Source: Bacteroidota bacterium
Lineage (GTDB): Bacteria; Bacteroidota; Bacteroidia; Bacteroidales; VadinHA17
Direction of reading: 5' to 3'
Assembly (NCBI GenBank): GCA_012838685.1
Contig: DUOU01000042.1
Span: 1-21,417, forward strand
Length of the DNA: 21,417 bases
The notes beneath the pieces are model-generated. The model saw nothing but the letters and a program-made list of their open reading frames with translations. It was not told where the DNA came from and ran no database searches. Numbering within the stretch: position 1 is the stretch's first letter; every line of letters begins with the position of its first letter. A program made the position numbers and the translations under genes. This document shows, piece after piece, positions 15,836-21,417 of the stretch.

Positions 15836-16966
15836 ATGAGATTTTCAAAGTTACCGGGACATAGGGATATTATAGATAAGTTGATTGTTACCGTTAAAGA
15901 GGGGAGAGTCAGCCATGCCCAGCTTTTCGCCGGGCCGGAAGGGTGCGGATCACTGGCCCTGGCCATGGCTTATGCCCAATATGTGAGTTGCGAGAACAGA
16001 GGAGAGACCGATTCATGCGGGGTATGCAAATCGTGCGAGAAGTACCGGAAGATGATCCATCCCGATTACCATTTTGTCTTCCCGGTTGTGAAGACAAAAG
16101 GGGTTCAGGATCCTATAAGCGATAGTTACATCGCGCAGTGGAGGGAGTTGGTAAGCAAATCCCCGTACTTCTCCTTGAATGGTTGGTTAAACACCCTTGA
16201 ACTTGAGAACGCGCAGGGATATATTTCCGTTAACGAGTCGGTTGAGATTATCCGAAAACTTAGCCTCAAGTCTTTCGAATCGGATTATAAGATCATGATT
16301 ATCTGGTTGCCCGAAAAGATGCATCCGGCAGCTGCCAATAAGTTGCTAAAACTTATCGAAGAGCCGCCGGCAAAGACTCTTTTCCTGTTGGTATCCAATG
16401 AGCCCGAAAGGATATTGCCTACAATTCTATCGAGATGCCAGTTGGTGAAAATTCCCGCCTTCACTGAAGAGGAACTGACAGGTTTCCTGGAGAGCGAGTA
16501 CAATATCCCCTCCGAAAAAGCTATTGAACTCGCCCACATATCAAATGGGAGTATTCTCAGGGCAATTGAAATTGCCGAGGCCTCAGATGACACTTCAGCC
16601 CAAAATTTGGAACAGTTCAAAACACTTATGAGGGTCGCTTATGCCAGAAATATCCCTAAACTTGTTGGCTGGTCCGAAAGCTTGGCCTCAAGCGGAAGAG
16701 AGGCGCAAAAGAGCTTTCTGGAGTATGGACTGCGACTTCTTCGCGAGAACCTGATGCTTACCCTTGACCAGAAAAAAAACAGACTTGTCTATTTGTCAAA
16801 AGAAGAGATGGATTTTTCATCCAGGTTTCACCCCTTTATTTCCGAAAAAAACATATTCAGCCTTACTGATGAATTTAATCTGGCGTACGCCCATATCGAA
16901 GCGAACGGGAACGCAAAAATTGTGCTTCTTGACCTTGGTTTGAGAATAGTCAAGCTGATTCGCTGA
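15836..16966 (+). CDS. holB: DNA polymerase III delta' subunit
   Basis: Clamp-loader subunit that helps place the beta clamp on DNA. It has 376 residues. The start is PGHRDIIDKLI, then a degenerate P-loop at about 33-40 (GPEGCGSL, with no Lys), as expected since delta' does not bind ATP. A zinc site uses C52, C61, C64 and C67. The stretch NKLLKLIEEPPAKTLFLL and the SRC motif LSRCQLVKIP are diagnostic of the AAA+ clamp loader. The C-terminal domain (about 240-376) is the helical collar. In many Bacteroidota genomes this gene is followed by the PSP1 gene, as here; 50 bases separate them. Confidence 0.95.
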   Translation: MRFSKLPGHRDIIDKLIVTVKEGRVSHAQLFAGPEGCGSLALAMAYAQYVSCENRGETDSCGVCKSCEKYRKMIHPDYHFVFPVVKTKGVQDPISDSYIAQWRELVSKSPYFSLNGWLNTLELENAQGYISVNESVEIIRKLSLKSFESDYKIMIIWLPEKMHPAAANKLLKLIEEPPAKTLFLLVSNEPERILPTILSRCQLVKIPAFTEEELTGFLESEYNIPSEKAIELAHISNGSILRAIEIAEASDDTSAQNLEQFKTLMRVAYARNIPKLVGWSESLASSGREAQKSFLEYGLRLLRENLMLTLDQKKNRLVYLSKEEMDFSSRFHPFISEKNIFSLTDEFNLAYAHIEANGNAKIVLLDLGLRIVKLIR

Positions 16967-16982
16967 TTCAGCCAAAATTTAC

Positions 16983-16990
16983 TACATTTG
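16983..16990 (+). promoter_or_regulatory. Bacteroidota -7 promoter box for ricT
   Basis: TACATTTG matches TAnnTTTG in full, 26 bases before the ATG at 17017. It may give ricT-gldH-trmB an extra start point inside the holB block. Confidence 0.45.
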
Positions 16991-17016
16991 TTCGATATTG
17001 TCAAAGTGTTGGTAAA

Positions 17017-18168
17017 ATGATACAAAACGAAGATATATTGGAGCAGAACGGCGATGATGCCGAAATGTCCGATATTACATATAAACCAGGATACAATAAA
17101 CTCGACTCGTTCAACTGGCTCTCCAGGGTGGAAGAGTTTGACCTAAACAGGGAAATTGTTGAGGTAAGGTTTAAGAATACCAGGAAAGGTTTTTACAGAA
17201 ATACGAATGATCTGAAACTGGAGATAGGCGATGTTGTTGCTGTTGAGGCATCCCCTGGTCATGATATCGGCAGGGTATCGATGATTGGCAGACTCGCGGC
17301 CGACCGGTTCAAGGATTCAAAATGCATGGTTCCGTTGCTGGAAATGAAAAAGATTTACCGTATAGCAAGGGCGGTTGATATCCAGAAATGGGAGGAGGCC
17401 AAAAAACTGGAAGAGAAGACCATGCTGCGATCCAGAAAAATTGCCGAAGATCTGAAACTTGACATGAAGATAGGCGATGTTGAGTATCAGGGTGACAAAA
17501 CAAAGGCAATATTCTACTATATCGCCGATGAGAGGGTGGATTTCCGCCAGCTTATCAAGGTTTTGGCCGAGGAGTTTCACATAAGAGTGGAGATGAGACA
17601 GATAGGAGCTCGTCAGGAGGCCGGAAGAATTGGAGGTATAGGCTCCTGTGGAAGGGAGTTATGCTGTTCAACACATATAACAAACTTTATTTCCGTGACA
17701 ACCACACACGCCAAATATCAGGAACTGTCGCTTAATCCCCAGAAACTGGCGGGACAATGCAGTAAGCTTAAATGTTGCCTTAATTTTGAAGTTGACTGCT
17801 ATATTGACGCTCAAAAATCTTTTCCTCCCCGCGATATCCCTTTGGAAATTTCTGATGGAACAATCTATTTCCAGAAGATGGAGGTTCATAAGGGGGTATA
17901 CTGGTACTCTACAGATCCCCGTTCAAACATGAATATGGTGGAGGTTCCGGTAGAAAGGGTCAAAGAGATACAGGCCATGAACAGGAAAGGAAAAAAACCC
18001 GCCAAACTTTTTGAAACGGCCCAGTATCCGGCAAACCAATCGGTATCGGCGGATTTGCTTGAAGATAGCAGTCTGACAAGATTCGATCCCCGCACACCCG
18101 GTCGGAGCCCCAAAAAACGGTCTAACAAAAAGAGAAGGAGATTTAATGGCAAGAAAAACACTCAATAG
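17017..18168 (+). CDS. PSP1 domain protein (RicT/YaaT family)
   Basis: PSP1-domain protein of the RicT family. In Bacillus subtilis RicT works with RicA and RicF, a complex reported to bind Fe-S clusters and affect RNA processing; its role in Bacteroidota is not known to me. It has 383 residues. The core runs from about 45 to 300, with the Cys motifs GSCGRELCCS (C211, C216, C217) and QCSKLKCCLNFEVDCY (C248, C253, C254, C261), which suit metal or Fe-S binding. The C-terminal tail, about 340-383, is low-complexity and very basic (RTPGRSPKKRSNKKRRR), possibly nucleic-acid binding. The gldH ATG lies 23 bases inside its 3' end. Confidence 0.88.
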   Translation: MIQNEDILEQNGDDAEMSDITYKPGYNKLDSFNWLSRVEEFDLNREIVEVRFKNTRKGFYRNTNDLKLEIGDVVAVEASPGHDIGRVSMIGRLAADRFKDSKCMVPLLEMKKIYRIARAVDIQKWEEAKKLEEKTMLRSRKIAEDLKLDMKIGDVEYQGDKTKAIFYYIADERVDFRQLIKVLAEEFHIRVEMRQIGARQEAGRIGGIGSCGRELCCSTHITNFISVTTTHAKYQELSLNPQKLAGQCSKLKCCLNFEVDCYIDAQKSFPPRDIPLEISDGTIYFQKMEVHKGVYWYSTDPRSNMNMVEVPVERVKEIQAMNRKGKKPAKLFETAQYPANQSVSADLLEDSSLTRFDPRTPGRSPKKRSNKKRRRFNGKKNTQ

Positions 18169-18631
18169 CATCTATTCAATAATGCTCCTCTTCCCTTTAC
18201 TGCTCAGTTCATGCGGTGGGAAGGTAATCTTTGCCGATACACACGAAATTAGGAGCGGTGTGTGGGAGTTGTCGGATGTGGCCAATTTTACGTTTGACAA
18301 CAGCGATACGCTTGTAACTACGGATGTCGAGTTTCTTGTACGGACGGGGCCAGATTACCCTTATCGCAATATATACCTGTTTGTCACCTCCAGTTCACCT
18401 GACGGAAAAAGTATGACAGATACCCTGGAATACTACCTGTCCGACGAGAAAGGCAACCGTTACGGCAAAGGTGCCGGAGGTCTGTTTGAACTGCGACTAC
18501 CATATAAAAGCAACGTATTTTTTCCGGAAAAGGGCAATTATTTTTTCAGTATAAGACATGGGATGAGAATCATGGATCTGTCCGATGTTTATGATATTGG
18601 GATAAGAATTACCAAAGCAGAAAAAAAATAA
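18146..18631 (+). CDS. gldH: Gliding-motility-type lipoprotein GldH
   Basis: A lipoprotein of the GldH family, needed for gliding in Flavobacterium johnsoniae but also found in non-gliding Bacteroidales, where its role is unknown. The 161 residues start with a lipoprotein signal ending SSCGG (lipid Cys23). The remainder is beta-rich, with an F/Y-rich core (YRNIYLFVTSSSPDG, YYLSDEKGNRYG, GNYFFSIRHGMRI) typical of the family. It overlaps ricT by 23 bases in another frame and is 4 bases ahead of trmB, so it sits in a tight operon. Its presence does not prove gliding. Confidence 0.88.
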   Translation: MARKTLNSIYSIMLLFPLLLSSCGGKVIFADTHEIRSGVWELSDVANFTFDNSDTLVTTDVEFLVRTGPDYPYRNIYLFVTSSSPDGKSMTDTLEYYLSDEKGNRYGKGAGGLFELRLPYKSNVFFPEKGNYFFSIRHGMRIMDLSDVYDIGIRITKAEKK

Positions 18632-18635
18632 TGTC

Positions 18636-19337
18636 GTGGGAAAGGATAAGTTGAGAAGATGGGCCGAGCTTGCCACTTTCAAAAACGTTATTCAGCCACA
18701 GGAGGTAGGTTTCGGCATAGACCATATTGTTAAGGGGCAGTGGAACTCCATGGTGCTGAAAAACAGCAATCCCATAGTATTGGAACTGGGATGCGGCAAG
18801 GGTGAATATACTGTAGGTTTGGCCCAAAGATACCCCGATATAAATTTCATAGGTATCGATATCAAAGGGGCAAGAATGTGGAGGGGGGCCAAAACGGCCA
18901 ATGAAACAGGACTGAAAAACACCGCCTTCCTGCGTATCCGAATAGAATTTATTGAATCATTTTTCGCGGAAGATGAGGTATCCGGCATCTGGATTACCTT
19001 TCCCGACCCACATATCGGCAAGAACAATCCTAACAGACGGTTGACATGTCCCATGTTTTTGAACCGTTACCGCGGTTTTCTGAAAGATGGCGGTGTTGTG
19101 AGGCTGAAAACCGACAACAGGGAACTGTATGAATACACAAAGGAGATAGTTGAGTATAACGGTCTGGAGGTTTTATCGGCGACGACCGACCTTTACAAAG
19201 ATTTTGCCGACAGCGAAATCCTTGGAATCAAGACACATTATGAGAAAATCTTTTCCCAACAGGGATTGCCGATCAACTATCTTGAGTTTAAGTTAAAAAA
19301 AGAGAGGGAAATTCTTCTTCCGAACAGGGGGTCGTGA
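18636..19337 (+). CDS. trmB: tRNA (guanine-N7-)-methyltransferase
   Basis: Methylates G46 of tRNA with SAM. It has 233 residues starting from a GTG at 18636. That start gives VGKDKLRRWAELATF, matching the family's usual beginning; an ATG five bases earlier is in another frame and closes quickly. The SAM motif ELGCGKGEY is at 50-58, the acidic GIDIKGARMWRGAK element follows, and the catalytic region WITFPDPHIGKNNPNRRL lies near 124-145. The C-terminal THYEKIF block is also typical. The start lies 4 bases after gldH. Confidence 0.95.
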   Translation: MGKDKLRRWAELATFKNVIQPQEVGFGIDHIVKGQWNSMVLKNSNPIVLELGCGKGEYTVGLAQRYPDINFIGIDIKGARMWRGAKTANETGLKNTAFLRIRIEFIESFFAEDEVSGIWITFPDPHIGKNNPNRRLTCPMFLNRYRGFLKDGGVVRLKTDNRELYEYTKEIVEYNGLEVLSATTDLYKDFADSEILGIKTHYEKIFSQQGLPINYLEFKLKKEREILLPNRGS

Positions 19338-19388
19338 TGGTTTTCCAAGAGCGCGAATTTTTTTAGGGTTCCTAAATAGGGTATAGCC

Positions 19389-19733
19389 ATGAATCAAAAC
19401 AATAACGAAGGATTCTTTGAACGGGTATATGAGGTGGCACGCCTTATACCTTTTGGGAGGGTCACCTCCTATGGGGCGATCGCCAGGTATCTTGGAACCG
19501 GACGTTCCGCCCGAATGGTGGGCTGGGCGCTGAACAACTCCCATAGGTGCGATGAATTTGTCCCGGCACATAGAGTGGTTAACCGTAATGGTCTGCTTAC
19601 CGGAAAAATGCACTTCGGGAATTCATCCACAATGCGGCAACTACTGGAAAACGAAGGTCTTATTATAGAAAACGATGAAATCCTGAATTTCAGGGAAAAA
19701 TTCTGGGATCCAATAAAAGAGTTGGGGCAATAG
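19389..19733 (+). CDS. MGMT-like DNA-binding protein without the catalytic cysteine (alkyltransferase-like)
   Basis: A 114-residue protein with the DNA-binding domain of O6-methylguanine methyltransferases: a helix-turn-helix VTSYGAIARYLG (25-36), and GRSARMVGWALNN (38-50) with the arginine-finger-like region. The active-site motif is PAHRVVNRNG (59-68), where the methyltransferase motif would be PCHRV, so Ala60 replaces the alkyl-acceptor Cys. It should bind alkylated guanine in DNA without removing the lesion, perhaps flagging it for nucleotide excision repair, as known for ATL proteins. It is short and lacks the MGMT N-terminal domain. It lies 51 bases after trmB, and its stop is two bases from that of the convergent thioesterase gene. 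Confidence 0.9.
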   Translation: MNQNNNEGFFERVYEVARLIPFGRVTSYGAIARYLGTGRSARMVGWALNNSHRCDEFVPAHRVVNRNGLLTGKMHFGNSSTMRQLLENEGLIIENDEILNFREKFWDPIKELGQ

Positions 19734-19735
19734 GG

Positions 19736-20158
19736 TTATTTGTCCGACAGTTTCTCCGATACTGTCTCCCTTTTGATGTAAGATGTGGATTGGAACGCCG
19801 CGATCAACTCATTGTTCTCATTGGTAATATCTACCCTGTAAAAAGCTATGGTACGCCCGCGATGGATCTCCGATGCTTTGGCCGTAAGAGTTCCCCTGGA
19901 GACCCCCTTGACAAAGTTGATGTTGGCGTCGAGCGTCACAGCCAGGTTGCCATATGAGTTTGATGCGGCGGCGAAACAGAGGTCGGCCAGCGTGAAGAGC
20001 GCCCCTCCCTGCACTATTCCCGCACCGTTAAGGTGTTTATCGGTTATAACCATTTCAGCTGAGGCTGACCCTTTCCCCACCTCCTTGAGAACGACACCGT
20101 TGCATTTAGCGAATTGATCCCTTTGCATCAACTTCATAATACTGTTTACCTTTTCCAT
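19736..20158 (-). CDS. PaaI-family hotdog-fold acyl-CoA thioesterase
   Basis: A hotdog thioesterase that hydrolyses acyl- or aryl-CoA. It has 140 residues, the usual length. The signature HLNGAGIVQGGALFTLADLCFAAASN (42-67) fits the PaaI group, with D59 the likely catalytic acid; the usual HGG is QGG here (50-52). The strand LDANINFVKGVSRGTLTAKA is typical. The start at 20158 gives MEKVNSIMKL; the ATG of MKLMQ eight codons later is possible. It is divergent from the NamZ gene and ends two bases from the MGMT-like gene, leaving no room for a terminator. The natural substrate is not known. Confidence 0.9.
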   Translation of the reverse strand: MEKVNSIMKLMQRDQFAKCNGVVLKEVGKGSASAEMVITDKHLNGAGIVQGGALFTLADLCFAAASNSYGNLAVTLDANINFVKGVSRGTLTAKASEIHRGRTIAFYRVDITNENNELIAAFQSTSYIKRETVSEKLSDK

Positions 20159-20345
20159 ACCATCATGATTATTTCACGCAAGATAAAAAAATTACTACTG
20201 AATCATTAATAGTTCTATTTTTACCGAAAATTGGGCCAATTGAATAATCATACGCGATACAATCCGATCAAAAAAAAGTAAACAGATGAATAGAAAATAT
20301 ACTTTTCGTGGTTGCGGTCTGACCAGGCAATCTTGTTTGACAGGG

Positions 20346-21417
20346 ATGTTCAGGCATAAGAAACTCTTTTTACAGGCTATTTTGACTGTTTTGATACCGT
20401 TGGTTTCCTGTGGGGGGACGCAAACGGACATCAGGGTTGGCGCCTCAAGAGTTGACCAGTATATTGGCCTGATCAATAACAGAACGGTTGCCATTGTCGC
20501 CAATCAGACCTCCATGATCGGGGAGACCCATTTGGTAGACTCACTTTTGACGCTGGGCATTGACATTAAGGCCATTTTTGCCCCGGAACACGGTTTTCGC
20601 GATCTTGCCGATGCGGGCGCGCGCATAGCCGACGGAAAAGATCCTGTAACGGGGCTGCCAATAATCAGCCTTTATGGTTCCCATTTTAAGCCAACTGTTG
20701 GAGATCTTGCGGATGTAGATGTGGTATTGTTTGATATCCAGGATGTTGGCGCAAGGTTTTACACATATATTTCCACCCTCCATTATGTTCTTGAGGCTTG
20801 CGCCGAAAACGGCATTGGTTGTATAGTTCTCGATCGTCCCAACCCCAACGGTTTTTATGTCGATGGGAACATCCTGGATACCGCTTATAGTTCGTTCGTA
20901 GGTTTGCATCCGGTACCGGTGGTTCATGGGATGACTGTTGGTGAATACGGTTCCATGATAAATGGCGAGGGTTGGCTGAAAGATGGGATAAAATGTGATC
21001 TTACGGTAATCAGATGTGAAGGCTACACGCATGAAACCTATTATGAACTCCCTGTCAAACCTTCGCCAAACCTGCCAAATTTGAACTCTATTTATCTTTA
21101 CCCTTCCCTCTGTTGGTTTGAAGGAACCAATATATCCGTAGGCAGGGGAACAGCCTTTCCTTTCCAGGTTTATGGAGCTCCCGAGTTGCCTGACAGAGGA
21201 TTCAGTTTTATCCCCGAAAGTGTTGCCGGGGCCACAAATCCCCCCTTTAAAGGGGTTAAATGCTACGGAGGTGATCTTAGGAGCGCTATCTCCAATGGCC
21301 TGGTACCTTCGCCAATGATAAACCTTGAATGGATAATCGAGGCGTACAACGATTATCCCGATAAGGGGAAATTTTTTACGCGATATTTTGATACATTGGC
21401 CGGGGGGCCAACTCTGA
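20346..21417 (+). CDS. NamZ-type exo-beta-N-acetylmuramidase (DUF1343) lipoprotein, cut by window edge
   Basis: Family of secreted hydrolases that release terminal N-acetylmuramic acid from peptidoglycan fragments, known from Bacillus NamZ and Tannerella forsythia. 357 codons are visible before the window ends; the C-terminus is missing. Starting from the ATG at 20346, it begins MFRHKKLFLQAILTVLIPLVSCGG, a lipoprotein signal with lipobox Cys22; an in-frame ATG at 20286 would add 20 residues upstream. Family motifs are VAIVANQTS (48-56), APEHGFR with E81 (79-85), FDIQDVGARFYTYIST (129-144) and DRPNPNG (163-169). It stands divergent from the thioesterase gene. It should sit in the periplasm or outer membrane and act in cell-wall recycling. 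Confidence 0.92.
   Translation, partial: MFRHKKLFLQAILTVLIPLVSCGGTQTDIRVGASRVDQYIGLINNRTVAIVANQTSMIGETHLVDSLLTLGIDIKAIFAPEHGFRDLADAGARIADGKDPVTGLPIISLYGSHFKPTVGDLADVDVVLFDIQDVGARFYTYISTLHYVLEACAENGIGCIVLDRPNPNGFYVDGNILDTAYSSFVGLHPVPVVHGMTVGEYGSMINGEGWLKDGIKCDLTVIRCEGYTHETYYELPVKPSPNLPNLNSIYLYPSLCWFEGTNISVGRGTAFPFQVYGAPELPDRGFSFIPESVAGATNPPFKGVKCYGGDLRSAISNGLVPSPMINLEWIIEAYNDYPDKGKFFTRYFDTLAGGPTL

Noticed and set aside
18146..18631. GldH as proof of gliding motility
   Set aside because: GldH homologs occur in non-gliding Bacteroidales, and no other gld/spr genes are in the window.
1..21417. CRISPR array, prophage, insertion sequence, tRNA or rRNA
   Set aside because: I looked for repeated spacers, transposase or integrase motifs and cloverleaf-type sequences and saw none.

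Overview
The window looks like a chromosomal segment of a Bacteroidales-type member of the Bacteroidota. The evidence is a gldH gene next to a PSP1-domain (ricT) gene, lipoproteins with Bacteroidota-style lipoboxes, weak or absent Shine-Dalgarno sequences, and several -7 boxes of the form TAnnTTTG (619-626 on the minus strand; 7068-7075, 13820-13827, 15809-15816 and 16983-16990 on the plus strand). Most genes are housekeeping or envelope genes. I see no insertion sequence, prophage, CRISPR array, tRNA or rRNA.

Layout, left to right. (1) 1-2000: the 5' part of phosphoglycerate kinase (pgk) and a complete C5-cytosine DNA methyltransferase with no partner restriction gene in view, both on the minus strand. 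(2) 2228-3970: one protein that joins an N-terminal GNAT acetyltransferase-like domain to a C-terminal histone-deacetylase/acetylpolyamine-amidohydrolase domain, followed by an intrinsic terminator at 4037-4061. (3) 4171-7040: a cobalamin riboswitch ahead of nrdD and nrdG, the oxygen-sensitive, B12-independent class III ribonucleotide reductase and its activase; the two genes overlap. (4) 7089-13198: an apparent heavy-metal efflux operon made of a small His-rich secreted protein, a CusB-type lipoprotein adaptor, a CusA-type RND pump and a TolC-type outer-membrane channel. (5) 13273-15708: tadA (minus), a secreted metallo-beta-lactamase-fold protein (plus) and an MscS-type channel (minus). The last two converge on a perfect 12-bp hairpin terminator. 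(6) 15836-19733: a plus-strand block, holB - ricT - gldH - trmB - MGMT-like gene (catalytic Cys replaced by Ala), with overlapping or closely spaced genes. (7) 19736-20158: a PaaI-type thioesterase on the minus strand. (8) 20346-end: a NamZ/DUF1343 peptidoglycan hydrolase lipoprotein cut off by the window edge.

The two most notable points are the acetylase-deacetylase fusion and the placement of a B12 riboswitch on a B12-independent ribonucleotide reductase. The riboswitch placement implies that the organism also carries a B12-dependent reductase elsewhere. All functional calls rest on motif recognition by eye; no database search or structure prediction was run.
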